This document shows positions 12,188-24,172 of a stretch of 64,000 nt of DNA, one piece after another; within the stretch, counting starts at the first letter, position 1, and every line of letters starts with the position of its first letter. The position numbers and the translations under genes were made by a program. The notes beneath the pieces were generated by a model that was not told the origin of the DNA, searched no databases, and was given only the letters and a program-made list of their open reading frames with translations. The DNA comes from Thinopyrum elongatum (Eukaryota > Streptophyta > Magnoliopsida > Poales > Poaceae): assembly GCA_011799875.1 (NCBI GenBank), contig CM022303.1, forward strand, positions 65,986,171 through 66,050,170, written 5' to 3'.

Positions 12188-12352
12188 ACCATACCTTTCT
12201 CATCACTGCTTGGGCCATTAAATACTGCATTGTTCAGTAATGCTGAGAAGAACAGAATTATTTGTAATTCTTACAAACTAGCAAAGCACACAGGAACAGC
12301 ATATCCTTACTCTAGTATAAGGAGTAATAAGCCATTTCATTCTATCAGATAT
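12188..12352. repeat. Intronic tandem duplication, copy B, right part
   Basis: Continues copy B after the LINE. It includes TTAAATACTGCATTGTTCAG shared with copy A, and the MITE-free site CTCTAGTATAAGGAGTAATA. Confidence 0.8.
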
Positions 12353-12771
12353 GCTTGGAGCCCATGTCATGTTTCATGAAAGTTACAGATTGCATTAGAA
12401 TGACTTGGTTGTCTCACGAAGAACAAGAGTGATGTGTCATAGAGTTTCAGAGGATTCCATAGAATAAAATATGTCTCAGTGGAATGCACTACTGAAAGTT
12501 TCCAGGTCATATAATGGTATAGAATATGTAAACACCCAGCTTGAATGTTTATTAGCGCAGTGGATTATATCAAACTCGCATACACACCGGAACAAAACAG
12601 GTTAGCGGAAAGGTAAAGGAGAATATGCTAGATGTTGCTCAATGCTTGATGCTTCCGATGAATTTTCCGAAATTTTACTGGGCAAAACTACACTTGTACA
12701 AGTATAACTAGGAGGTATAAGAGGCAAAGACATGCTCAAAAAATGCATGTGCAGAAAATAGTAGGTCAAGT
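12353..12771. other. Unassigned intron DNA
   Basis: About 420 bp between the duplicated unit and the CACTA element. No gene, repeat or known element was recognised. Confidence 0.5.
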
Positions 12772-15700
12772 CACTACTGGAATTTTCCTCTTTGCCGAGT
12801 GTTAGGCTCTTTGCCGAGTGCATTATGTCGGGCACTCGGAAATAATTTCTTTGCCGAGTACCTACCAAAAAAGTACTCGGCAAAAAAGCGAAACTCGGCA
12901 AATAGGTACTTTGCCGAGTGTCGTGGACAAAACGCTCGGTAAAACAACAAAACTCGGCAAACAAGGTTTTGCCGAGTGCTACACTCGGCAAAAGGGGGTC
13001 TTTGCCGAGTGTCACACTCAGGAAAAGGGGGTCTTCACTACACTGCATTGTTTTGGCTGTACTGGTTGCATATGATCGTGGATGAAGATGGTCCAAAAAT
13101 CAAAGTTGTTCATTTTGACGAGACGAATAATTTTTATGGTAAGAACTTTTTATTCTGAGGCCATATTAATTATACTTTTTCCCTGTAAAAATATGGTCTG
13201 AAATGACCAAGGTGCTGACCATATTTATTGCATAGTTTATTATAATGTGGAGAAATTTGGCACATAGGTGCATCTTGCCATTACAAACAATGTTGCCAAA
13301 TAGAGTTTCCTATTTTTTATACAAAAGAATCATTTTCTATTTTCTAAGTGTCAAAAATAGGTATTTTTTGTGAAGCAAGTACAAAAACCAAGGTGCAAAA
13401 TGGCGGATCTCGCTTCGAGCCTCAACACTGGAGCGCCGCCGGAAGACCGGGAATCATCCTCGGCCAGGCTCCCCCTCCTTACCACTTATTCGGCTTCGAG
13501 CCCCGATTCGGGAGTGGCGTCCAAAGACCAGGAGTCATCCTCGGCGGACTTACTTTCCCTACCACAAATCCGACTTTGGGACTGGACGAGAATTTGGTAT
13601 CCGAAGATAAGGAGCCAGCCTTGGTCGGATCCGCCCCTCGTCCCACCATCACAGCGGAGGTCAGCTCCGAAGAAACATCGCGCGCCAATCCAGGCTAGTC
13701 TCTGGGTATCCAGAGGGAACGTGTCGGGTTTGAGCAGGAAGTGCGGGTCCTGTTGCTCTGTTAGCCTCGAAACTTCTCGTGCTCTCAAAAGAGGTCATCG
13801 CATGACAGGTGCCAGGCCCCCGCAATTTTCGGACCCACACGCAATATTTAAGACATTTATTGCCCTACTAGGGTTTCATCGTCAAACATTGTAGATCTGC
13901 AAGGCGGCACATGAAATGATGCCCGGAAGTGGCATGGAAAATCCTATGTGATGTCCTTGCGACATGCGTAGGCCTTGTGCAGACAAGGGAGGGGCAAACC
14001 CTGCCACCGGGGGGCGAAAGTACATCGGTGGCATGCCTGATGCAACCGTTTAAATCCTCGGAAAATCGTACAATGCCGGAATTCCTCGAGATCTGGCACG
14101 GTGTCATCACATGGCCCCTATAGGGTGTGGTAGAAGTTTGGGCGTGTTCGAATAAGCCTCCTCTGAGTCTGCTTGTAAACCGCACCATCTCCGAGCTAGT
14201 CTCTGGGTATTGAGAGGGAACGTGTCGGGTTTGAGCAGGAAGTGCGGGTGCTGTTGCTCCGTCGGCCTCGAAACTTCTCGTGCTCTCAAAAGAGGTCATC
14301 GCATGACACGTGCCAGGCCCCGCAATTTTCTGACCCACGCGCAATATTTGAGACATTTATTGCCCTACTAGGGTTTCATCGCCGAAAATTGTAGATCTAC
14401 AAGGCGGCACATGAAATGATGCCCGAAAGCGGCATGGAAAATCCGATGTGATGTCCTTGCGACATGCGTAGGCCTTGTGCAGACAAGGGAGGGGCAGACC
14501 CTGCCACCGGGGGGCACAAGTACCTCGGTGGCATGCCTGATGCAACCGTTTAAATCCTCGGAAAATCGTACGATGCCGGAATTCCTCGAGATCTGGCACA
14601 GTGTCATCACATGGCCCCTATAGGGTGTGGTAGAAGTTTGGGCTCGTTTCGAATAAGCCTCCCCTGAGTCCACTAGTAAACCGCACCCTCTCCGAGCTAG
14701 TCTGTGGGTATCGAGAGGGAACGTGTCTGGTTTGTGCAGGAAGTGCGGGTCCTGTTGCTCCGTTGTCGTCGAAACTTCTCGTGCTCTCAAAAGAGGCCAT
14801 CGCATGACACGTGCCAGGCCCCCGCATTCGGACCCACGTGCAATATTTGAGATATTTATTGCTCTGCTAGGGTTTGATTGTCGAAAATTGCAGAACGGCA
14901 AGGTGACACATGAAATCATGCCCGGAAGCGGCATCGAAAATCCTATGTGATGCAGGGTTAGATGAAATGATGCTAACTACTCATTTTGTCGAGAGTAGCA
15001 CTCGATATAGATGGCTTTTCCGATTGTTGCTCTCGGTAAAAATGAAAAACCCTAGATCTAGTTACCACGATCTCAAAGGAGCCTTGGGAGCAAAATAAAA
15101 TAAATAAATAAAAAGTCCAAAAAACTGAAAATTAGCATGATGTATTCGTTATACACCATTGCATGACACATGTCAATTTTTTGATATAATTAAAGGTTCA
15201 ATTGTTATATTTAATTAACTTTTTGTCAAGTGCCTTTTAGACAACTCGGTAAAACCATGAGGCGAAGAAACACAAAATCCCCGTCCCTGATTGGCCGAGG
15301 AGTGGGTGGTTTGGATCGATGACGTGGCTTCCCTCCACACTACATGCTATCTCTCTTTATCTCTTCACGGACGCTCACCTCTCCTGTCTCTTCACTCTTC
15401 ACGCACGCACATCTCTCTCCTAGTCTCTTCTTCACGCCGGCGCAGATGAGGGGAAGGGCTACGAGCTCAAGAACCGGGAAGATGGCTGGCTGGACAGAGA
15501 CCCTGGGCTGTGGTGTGCGCCGCTGGTGGCGCCGCTCCGCCCTGCTCGCTCGCGGTGGCCATTGGGTGCCTGGCGAACCTGAACGGGCCATGCCCGACGG
15601 CGGCCATGGAGCCCATCGAGGGCGGCAGTAGGGCATCCTCCTCAGCAGAGGAGCGGCACCGCGTGGCGTACGCGGCCCCTGCCTTACCGGCATCCTCCCG

Positions 15701-16194
15701 TCTCGCCTGGCGCGTGAGGTGCGACACGACGGCGTGAGATCCCAGCCTCGGCAGCGCAGTGGCATTGCGCGGCGTACGCGGCCCCTGCCTCGTCGGCATT
15801 TTCCTGTCTCGCGGCGGCTCGAGGTCCCAGCCGTGCGACGGCGACGGCGACGGCTACAACCGGCGCCCTCGTAGGCGTCTTCTTTTTTTTTTTGCTCGCA
15901 AGGCTTTGCCGAGTACCTGTTTTGCACACTCGGTAAATCCCATGTACACGTGGCAGCTGCCGTTTCCATCAGGTCACCGTCAGACACTTTATGTTGCCGA
16001 GTGGCACTGTTTGACACTCGGTAAACTCTTTGCCGAGTGTCCGGCGGTTGGCTCTCCGCAAATTTCTATTTGCCTGAGACCTCTACGCCGGGTGGCCTTT
16101 GCCGAGTGCAATTCTCGGCAAAGGCTTTGCCGGAGCTATTTGGCCCTTTCCCGAGTGTTATTGGCACCCGGCGTATAGGTCGATTTTAGTAATG
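12772..16194. mobile_element. Non-autonomous CACTA element (TTTGCCGAGTG type)
   Basis: The 3,423-bp element has ends CACTACTGGAATTTTC and, inverted, CATTACTAAAATCGAC, flanked by the 3-bp target duplication AGT (12769-12771 and 16195-16197). Both ends carry many copies of TTTGCCGAGTG and its complement CACTCGGCAAA, the subterminal transposase-binding type of repeat. No TNP2 or TNPA transposase is present. It contains a 501-bp tandem array and a GC-rich segment (15340-15890) with an imperfect duplication around GCGGCGTACGCGGCCCCTGC. Confidence 0.9.
13695..14955. repeat. Tandem array, period about 501 bp, two and a half copies
   Basis: Units start with GCTAGTCTCTGGGTAT at 13695, 14196 and 14697. 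The first two are complete and the third stops after about 260 bp, at CCTATGTGATG. Copies look about 95% alike. The array lies wholly inside the CACTA element, and long frames crossing it reflect the repeat, not a gene. Confidence 0.9.
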
Positions 16195-16235
16195 AGTCAG
16201 ATATAAAGGATTTAGTGGAAAAAATGCATGGGTAC

Positions 16236-17028
16236 CTCTGCCTCGAAGAACTGAGGCATGCAACGCATTCTGTCCATTAGGCCCGGAGTAGGAAAGCTTC
16301 ATGTTACTTGCATTATAAAGTGTTTCAGCAATGCTGTCCTATTCCAGCAAGATGGCTAGGTACAGAGGTGAAGTGCCGGATTTCGGAAAACTGGCCAACT
16401 CTGAGTTTTCCTCCATTAGCAGCTTGACCATGTCATTATCCCCAATATGGACTGCCTGATGCAATGCTGTCTCCTTAAGCTTGTTCTCCATTTCTAGGAA
16501 TTCCTTCACCCTGTTAACACTTGTATTCTCATCTCTGGCCAAACTAATGAGATGAGAGACCATCCGGAACATCCCAGCTCGTGCAGCACAGTGCAGGGGC
16601 GTGTCACCGTTCTTGTTTTGCACAAACAGGAGGTGTTTTGCCTTGCTATGGATGATGTCAATGTCAACACTCCTCAAGAAGCGATCACTGTCGCCATATG
16701 TGGCCACCACATGGAGTACGGTGCCCCCTTCAGTGGTGACCCCATCCAGGAGTGACACCATAGTTGAAGGCAGGTTAAGAAATGCTTCGATATCATAAGA
16801 AACTTGCTGCGTCGACGCGCTTTTGTTGATGCAGCAGTCGGAGCCGTAGGCCATAAGCAGGTCAAGAAATGCATGACTGGGCTTAATGTAAGGTTGCGCT
16901 TGATTGATGCCCCTGTCGAGAAGAAACTCCAATACCTGCCAAGAGCCAGAGCACGCTGATGATAGGAGCAGGGGGTTCATGACCACCGGGAGAGGCTCTG
17001 AAGTGGAATCAGAGATGCTGGAGCCCAT
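16236..17028 (-). pseudogene. Ankyrin-repeat (ACD6-like) gene, exon 1
   Basis: The start is placed at MGSSISDSTSE (17028); MNPLLLSSACSGSW at 16980 is an alternative matching the usual family start. Ankyrin repeats follow: GGTVLHVVATYGD, NGDTPLHCAARAG, KETALHQAVHIGD and TSPLYLAILLE. A TAG stop at 16341-16339 interrupts the frame, after which it continues with DSIAETLYN and NGQNALHASVLRG to the donor GTACCC. Exon 2 lies 11.2 kb away at 5011. Family members combine about eight ankyrin repeats with a C-terminal membrane domain. The in-frame stop, the exon 2 frameshift and the LTR truncation together mark a pseudogene, though recent enough for the reading frame to be obvious. Confidence 0.88.
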
Positions 17029-18041
17029 CACCTCCACAATCGTTGTTGAATCTTCCTTGCTCGGCAGATCTTCCACTGCGTCTGAATTTAGCCTCAGGGA
17101 GCAAAGCTGGGAGGTTCCTCAACACGATCACCACCACTGGGTGCAAGCTCTCCCACTTCCTGCTGACAAGTTGGATGCTGAGTGTATGATGGCTGCCCAA
17201 GTCGACATGGGATCCTCTCATGAGAATAAGTCATCTTCTTGACCCAGATCGACTAGTTAATTCTGCAGGCAGACGAATTATTTAATTATACTAGTTGATG
17301 CTATAATATGCTGTGCTCCAAACGAAGTATTTAGCTTTGTCGTTTCTTAGTGATCTTGCGCTGCAATCATGCCCACTAAAAAAAGGGGAGACGGCGAGCT
17401 TTCAGATGCTAACCAGTCACAAGATTTCAACAAGCTTTGGATCCATACGGAATTTGTAGGGTGTAAACAAAAGGTGAGAGGGACTTATCAATTCGCTGCT
17501 GCGCGCACGGGGTTCCCCGCAACCGTGCGGCGCGCAAATGCCGGAGGCCGGACGCGGGGCGCGACGGGGCCGGCAACTTGCGGCGGGCTGGGGCGGCGGC
17601 GCGGGAGCGTCAGCGCGACGAGATGACTCGTCGACGGGACTGCTAAAGGTCGGCCAGCGGATCGACCTCGTTGGTGGGGAGCTTAGGACTGCTGGAGGTC
17701 GGCGAGCGCGTGTCAACACACGCACAGATAGGACAGATGGGACACACGCACAGATAGGTTATCCACCTCCTACAAGTCAGGAAGGATAGGCAACAAGCGG
17801 CGGTTGGTCAAAGCGGCGACCGGGGTCGACAACGCGACAATGAGCTCAGTGAAGTGTGCGGCTCGAATCACATGTGAGGCACGGAGACATCCATGGGTGG
17901 CACAGTGCGAGTGTGGGCACGACAACGTTAGCTTAAGTGCGACAATGGCTCCTGCTAGGCATGTGTGCTGCGCCGGCGGGGTAGATGGGTCGTTCCTCGC
18001 GGCTGTGGGCCAGGTAAAAGGAGATGAACCCTGATCTTTCT
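17029..18041. other. 5' flank of the ankyrin pseudogene; otherwise unassigned
   Basis: Contains the upstream region of the minus-strand ankyrin gene (17029-17400, with a frame starting at an ATG at 17221 that ends by frameshift relative to exon 1). A GC-rich stretch follows (17490-18000) in which no gene family was recognised. Confidence 0.4.
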
Positions 18042-18596
18042 AGAAGGGCTTTTTATCATTTATGATACTACTCAATTTTGCCAGTAAGAGTTTCAACTGT
18101 TCAAAAATGTCATCACTCTATCAGGCGCTGGCTCAAAAATGCCCCTAGAGACCGTTACTGTCAGCTCAAAGCACGTTTACCATGTTATATGACCAAATTA
18201 CCCATGGACCAACATGTCAGGTATCCCTCTATCTCACTACGATAAACTGTGCGTCCCATTCGATCCCCAACATCGTTCTTATTTTCCTGTAAAATTATTC
18301 GCTTGCTTACTTCTGACAAGCGCGACCACACTTATCATTGTGAGATAGAGAGAGCTGACATGTGAGTCTAGGCGTATTTTGGTCATATAACATGGTCAAC
18401 GGGTTTGACCTGACAATAATGATGTCTAATGACATTCTTTAGGAAACATCTAACGGAACATTGATATTTTTATGTGTCTAATGGCATTTTTGAGTAACCA
18501 TCTCATGAAATGATGATAGTTTTAGCAACTGTAACTTATAATGGCAAAACTGAGTAATGGGAGACAACTAGTGGCATAAATGATAAAAACCCTTCT
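18042..18596. mobile_element. MITE-like element with inverted ends
   Basis: Ends AGAAGGGCTTTTTATCATTT and, inverted, AGAAGGGTTTTTATCATTTA match over about 23 bp. The 555-bp interior is non-coding. No clear target-site duplication was found, so the superfamily is open. Confidence 0.65.
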
Positions 18597-18684
18597 TGAA
18601 AACCCCTCGCAAAAATGCCCTTGCTAAGTTTGGTCCTTCTCCCTCGCATGTGGACGCCCCATCAACATTTTTCCTCTCTCCAGG

Positions 18685-18810
18685 CTGTTTTTGGACTTCG
18701 TCGTATCACTTACACCAGTTTAGATGCCGTTTTTCGACTTCGCCGTATCACTTAAACCAGTTTAGATGCCGTTTTTGGACTTCGTCGTATCACTTAAACC
18801 AGTTTATATG
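18685..18810. repeat. 42-bp minisatellite, three copies
   Basis: Three head-to-tail copies of a 42-bp unit containing GACTTCGTCGTATCACTTA and CCAGTTTAGATGC, with few differences. The 14-residue period in one frame is a by-product. Confidence 0.9.
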
Positions 18811-19869
18811 GACTAGACTACGCAATTTTTTATATAATGGACTGAACGACTTTTTGGACCAATGGTGCCTCTTCTTTGTTGTGACTGCAAGAGCCCAGAC
18901 TGATTTGTTTAAGCTAGACTAATGCTTGTGCATCAAAAGGTTCAGACAAGCTTGGTCGAGTGTTATATTTTCTATATTCTTTGTCTGAATCAAGCTTGTG
19001 CCTGATAACTCCTACTAGTATCTTCATCTCTTTATACACTCCAATTTGTACGCTCACTCACATCTTCAATTTGATCTATATCTTCATCTATTTATAGTGT
19101 GAAATTTAAGACGATCCTTTGGTCATTTGCTAACTTGAACTTACAAGATGAGTATATATATATAATTAAGCACAAACAAGTACATCATGTGGAACTTCGA
19201 AAGAGTGCATCATGTATGGCATGAAGATGCTTTCCGTTTGCACTTGCTACAAATACAATATACAACATGTACACAAATGCTCAATGCAACTCGCCGACCC
19301 GGTTAATCATTTAATTAATCACGCACCCACGCCCAACGAGGCCAGCAGCAACACATGGCTGAGACACGTCATTTACCGGCACGGAAATGGCTGGGTTCTT
19401 GTCTTCCGCGGCGACTGAATTCTTCGATGCTCCTATTCCTACCATGTCTTATGTTTGCACAGCTTTGCCTGCGGGACTTTGCAATCTTACAACTTTCAAA
19501 ATTAGTGTTGGTATAAATATGCCTCCCAGAGGGTACTCCCCTCATATCTCAATGGTTGTGTACAACTCTCATCTTGCTCAGAATGAGAGTAATGTGTTCG
19601 CTTAATGTGGTGCAGCAACCATGTCGAACATGATAGAATCATGTGGTGCATGTGGTCTCTATGAACTCAGGACGTACATTACTGTTTTGAAGTGTCTTCA
19701 TTGATGTGGTTGGGTCAAATAGTTGATACATTCACTATTTAACCAATAGTCCTTTTACAATACATCAAATCGTTCCAGGCCACGAGTCGAACAATATTAA
19801 CGATTAGATCAACTTAATACACATTAAACTATGTAGTACAATGTACCGTAGAAACTCTCTTCACCAAGG
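18811..19869. other. Unassigned DNA
   Basis: AT-rich sequence with no recognised gene or element. A frame at 19387-19605 has no recognisable domain. Confidence 0.4.
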
Positions 19870-21256
19870 GGGTTTTGGTTTTCCAGAAAATCAGTACCAA
19901 ACGGAGTCCAAACACTACGATACTTTTTGACAATTTTTTTTGGACAAGAGAGTCCCTAGAAGCTTCGGGAGAGGACCAGATGACGATCGAGGAGACGGCA
20001 AGGCAACAGGGCACGCCCTGGGGAGGCTGTTACCTTGTAGGCCTCACGAGGCTCTGCCTGACCTAATTTCACTTCTATAAATTCTCAAATATTTGGAAAC
20101 CACCCGAAACACTTTTTTTGCCGCCACAAGTTACTGTTATTCCGCGATCCCATCTGGAGAATTTCCGGTACTCTGCCTGACGGGAAATCGATCACGGAGG
20201 GCTTCTACATCATCCTTGCTGCCTTTCGATGATGCGTGAGTAGTTTACCACAGACCTACAGGTCCATAGCTAGTAGCTAGATGACTTCTTCTCTCTCTTT
20301 GATCTTCGATACAATGTTCTCCTCAATGTTCTTGGAGTTCTATTCGATGTAATCTTCTTTTGCGGTGTGTTTCTTGGGATCCGATAAATTTTGGGTATAT
20401 GATCCGATTATTCACTAAAAGTAACTGTGTCTTTTCTGAACTTTATTATACATGATTGTTATAGCTTTGTAATTCTCTTCGATCTATCCGTTTGGTTTGG
20501 CCAACTAGATTGATTTATCTTCAGTGGGAGAAGTGCTTTGTGATGGGTTCAATCTTGTGGTGTCCGCACCCAGTGATAGAAAGGGTAGCGAGGCACGTAT
20601 TTATATTGTTGCCATTAAGGATAAAACGATGGGTTTATTCATATTGCTTAGGTTTACTTTGTCTACATCATGTCATCTTGCTTAAGGTGTTACTTTATTT
20701 GTCATGAACTTAATACCATAGATGCATGCTGGATAATGGTCGATTGGTGGAGTAATAGTAGTAGATGCATGAAGGAGCCGGTCTACTTATCTCGGATGTG
20801 ATGCCTATATACATGATCATTGACATGAATAACATCATAACTATGCGATTTTCTATTAATTGCCCAACAGTAATTGTTTACCCGCCGTATGCTATGTGTT
20901 TGAGATAGAAGTCTCTAGTGAAAACTATGGCCCCCAGGTCTCCCTTTATAAAATTAAAAAAATCCAAAAATACTTTGCTGCAATTTATTTACTTTTATTT
21001 TATTTTACAATTTACTTATCTATCTATCACTATCATAATTAAGCATTGCTAGTAACGAGTTCAAGGGGATTGACAACCCTCTTCCCCGCATTGGTGCAAG
21101 TATTTGCTTTTGTGTGTGCTGGTACTGAAGACGGGAACTTGCTTGGATCTCCTATTGGTTCGATAATCTTGGTTCTCACTGAGAGAAATACTTATCTCTA
21201 GTGCACTGCTTCACCCCCTCCTCTTCGGCGAAAAACTCAACGCAGTTTACAAGTAG
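19870..21256 (+). mobile_element. Degraded Athila-type Gypsy LTR fragment
   Basis: Landmarks in order: AACGGAGTCCAAACAC, GATCACGGAGGGCTTCTAC, GTAATCTTCTTTTGCGGTGT, ATGCATGCTGGAT, GTGATGCCTATATACATGAT, GGGATTGACAACCC and a terminal CAACGCAGT-like end. These follow Triticeae Athila-type (Sabrina/WHAM) LTRs. The start of the LTR and all internal sequence are missing. Confidence 0.7.
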
Positions 21257-22348
21257 CAATTATTGGCGATGAAGCATTCATAGGTAATATATGAAGGCAC
21301 ACCTCCATTTCTTTGCGTTAAACCACCATATTCCACCTATAATACAACCTCAGAAGTTCTACTTGTATTTGCCCTGGGTTCTTTTCAGGGTGCCCAAATT
21401 TGGGTAAAATCTCACCACACTCGATGAGGTGGCTATCTTTCCTTACTAATTCATTTAATGGAACTAAGGGCCCCCCTACCCCTCTAACATTACCCAGCTT
21501 GATCTGGACGACACTTTCAAAATCACATGATACATCAAAGGAGTAAACCCCCGAATAAAAGGATCAACAAACATGTCTGGAGAAAAGAGCGAGAGATAGG
21601 TTAACACACCGATACAACACACGATATAGGTGAGATCCTTTAATAGGATGTGGAGATAAAGAGTAGGAAAGAAAGGGTGGGAAAAAAAGTGGGGGGGAGG
21701 GGGGGGGGAGGGGGAGAAAGGGCGGGAAAAGTTGGTGGTGGAGAAGGGCAAAAAAGAGTGAGGGAGGGCACGAAAATAAATATGCATGTTCCTCAACCAT
21801 TTCAGTCAGGGAAGCGCTAGGGATCAGACTACTGATCCCTCCTATTCCATCAGACTACTTCGTGGCCATTGGATACGAGAGAGTTGGGATGTTGGATTAG
21901 TGGGGCCTGTTACGTGGAAGTTTCCATCAGATTGAGGGTAGGTCTTCCGTTGATTATGCTTCTTTCCATATTAACTGCTTCCGAAAAATCTGCTCCTGAA
22001 TAATCGTCCCCGAGCAACTCCTAAAGACACGTTCTATGTTCTCCCTTAGAACTAGCACGTCTGAACTCTGAAGCAAACCAGTGGAATGTAGGAAATCAGC
22101 AACGTGAGCGCTTGAAGCACAATACACAAATGCAGGAAGAATTGTTAATTGGTGTATAACAGAAACTTTATTCAACTGCGAAGGAAGTATGAAGCACTAT
22201 TATTATTATTTTTGCTTCTCTGTTCTAATTTGGTTAGATCGGCGAGAAATTTCTTTGTAGGTACTTTGTTACAACGTAGTAAAATTCTGTTTCAATCGGC
22301 TGGAGATTATGCTTCTAATAAATTTGAAATTTTGTTCAGTTTAATATA
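21257..22348. other. Unassigned DNA with a G-rich low-complexity tract
   Basis: No gene recognised. A purine tract of mainly G occurs at about 21675-21720. Confidence 0.4.
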
Positions 22349-22455
22349 AAGCTTGTGTCATATGCAACGAGATGATGATTGTAATCCTGTGACTTTTGAG
22401 TAATACAAGTATTTATCCCGCAAAAAAAAAAGCTTGTGTCATATGCAACGAGATG
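22349..22455. mobile_element. Tiny retro-insertion (about 55 bp) with 26-bp target duplication
   Basis: The same 26-bp sequence (containing GCTTGTGTCATATGCAACG) flanks a short insert at 22349-22374 and 22430-22455. The insert ends in CCCGC followed by a run of A, as left by target-primed reverse transcription of a very short LINE or SINE 3' end. Confidence 0.7.
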
Positions 22456-22823
22456 TTTTTTTTACCAAAGTATCGTAACATTGCTACCTTCGACTAGATA
22501 ATTGCTCCAGATGAAAAAAAAAGTTTCATCAAATTGAAAAATATTTTTATTTTCATGAACCCACGTACTTCAAACGAAATAATTATGACTCTCTTATTTT
22601 GCTTCCGTAAAATGGAGAATTTGCTTCCATGCCAATCATAAAATACTGCACCATATATATATCGCGAGACGATCTGCAAGCACACAAGGACCAGGACCAC
22701 TCCCCTTGCACCCATGCTCTGGCACTGCGAAGATGGATGACGAGGGTACTACACACAATGAAAAGGCTAATTTTTCTTTGAAAAATACCATATAATGTTA
22801 GTTGTGATGCCATAATCCACTTC

Positions 22824-23090
22824 TGAGCACAGGCTCAGATGCACCCGCGCTGATGAAAAAAATCAAAACAAATACAAGAAAAGTTTAAAAATATCATTTT
22901 TTGTATGGTAGATAATTTGATGCGTGAGGTCCGCTCCAATTTTCAAATCACTTGGACTCTGAGCAGCTCTCGGCAAAAAAGACAAATTCGGGGTCACGCA
23001 ATAAATTTTCTACCACTCAAAAAACAATTGGAATTTTTTAAAAAAAAAAATTTCTGACCGGGTGCAGATGAGCATCAGATGCCTCTACAC
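22824..23090. mobile_element. Fold-back MITE-like element
   Basis: Imperfect inverted ends around GCTCAGATGCACCCG (left) and CGGGTGCAGATGAGCATCAG (right) enclose AT-rich DNA with TCTCGGCAAAAAAGACAAAT. Boundaries are approximate and no duplication is clear. Confidence 0.55.
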
Positions 23091-23277
23091 ACGTAAGAAG
23101 AATGCTTCACAAGCACACCGAATTGTTGATCGCCAGTGCTTCCAACCATATTTATACATGCTCCTTGGTTTCTAGGATATTGCTTCCTAGACTATGGATA
23201 TTTCCATCCTTGCAGTGTACAACTGCGAGTTAACTATGTTTCCGAGAATGCATGCTTCATGCTTCCCAGCCAACATA

Positions 23278-23515
23278 CACTAGTAGAAAACAGGGCATCA
23301 GTCCCGGTTCTAGAGGGCCTTTAGTCCCGATTCTGGAACCGGGACAAAACGATCGGGACTAATGCCCATTACTTTTAGTCCCGGTTGGCTTACGAAACGG
23401 GACTAAAGGTGCCCCACGTCGCCGCTGTGGGGCGCCCAGGCAGGAGAACCTTTAGTCCCGGTTGGTAACACCAACCGGGACTAAAAGGCAGCCACGTGTC
23501 AGCAGCTGCCAGGCG
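23278..23515. repeat. CACTA-I left terminal and subterminal repeats
   Basis: The terminal CACTAGTAGAAAACAGGG is followed by several copies of TTTAGTCCCGGTT and its complement AACCGGGACTAAA in both orientations, the putative transposase-binding sites. Confidence 0.85.
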
Positions 23516-24057
23516 CTGGTTTTTTTTTTTGAAAAGAGGGGTTTAGCGGTTTTGGAAGGTTTAGGGCTTTTCATACTGTGTTTCCCCCTTTTATTTTTCT
23601 GTTTACCATTCAATTCTTTTACATTTATGATTTCATTTTTATTTAATATTTTCCATTCAACTCGACGCTAACTACTACATATAGCAATGAAGGAACCATT
23701 ACACAAGATCGTCATGAATATATAGAGAGAGACACTACTTGGGATAACCTTAGTAGTAGCACTTGTTTTATAGCTATCAGTAGTGCTTGTACAAGCGCTA
23801 CCAGTAAGGCGCTACAGCTAACTGGTAGCAGTAACGCTGGTTTTCCAGCGCTACTGCTATAGCTAGTTAGCAGTAGCGCTTGGTAGGGAAAAGCGCTACT
23901 GATAATAGTATGTAGCAGTAGCTTTTTTCTTGAAAAGCGCTACTGCTAAATTTCCCTGTATTTTTGAAAATATAGCTTATTGTCGCTGTATTTGTATAGG
24001 TTTTATATACTGTACTTTCATCATATGATTTTATGACTATGATTAGTTATTATATAT

Positions 24058-24172
24058 AACAGTGGGTGAAATGAACGTGGATTAGATTCAAGTGGAGGCA
24101 ACATGTGGTGCACATCGAAAGTACTACTAATCCAAACTAGATCTCTAATCCATGTTCATTTCACTCACTGAT
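24058..24172. repeat. Short inverted repeat in CACTA-III
   Basis: Arms of about 28 bp (GTGGGTGAAATGAACGTGG and, inverted, GTGAGTGAAATGAACATGG) around a 55-bp loop. Confidence 0.75.

Larger units (their letters stand above)
5012..16235 (-). other. 11.2-kb intron of the ankyrin pseudogene, filled with transposons
   Basis: On the minus strand the intron starts GTACCC at 16235 and ends TTTGCAG at 5012 (GT-AG). The flanking exon bases form GAG (Glu) across the junction. Almost all of it is explained by insertions: a CACTA element 41 bp inside the donor side, a LINE, a Stowaway MITE and a tandem duplication. The original intron was probably much shorter. Confidence 0.75.

Noticed and set aside
13348..14934. 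Several 100-190-codon frames on both strands
   Set aside because: They repeat with the 501-bp tandem unit and have no recognised motif.
15340..16017. 225-codon minus-strand frame and overlapping plus-strand frames
   Set aside because: GC-rich interior of the non-autonomous CACTA; arginine/alanine/proline-rich on all frames with no domain. Could be a captured exon, but not supportable by eye.
17009..17221. Frame starting at an ATG upstream of ankyrin exon 1
   Set aside because: It is out of frame with the ankyrin repeats and has no domain; possible 5' leader or a shifted N-terminus, but not called separately.
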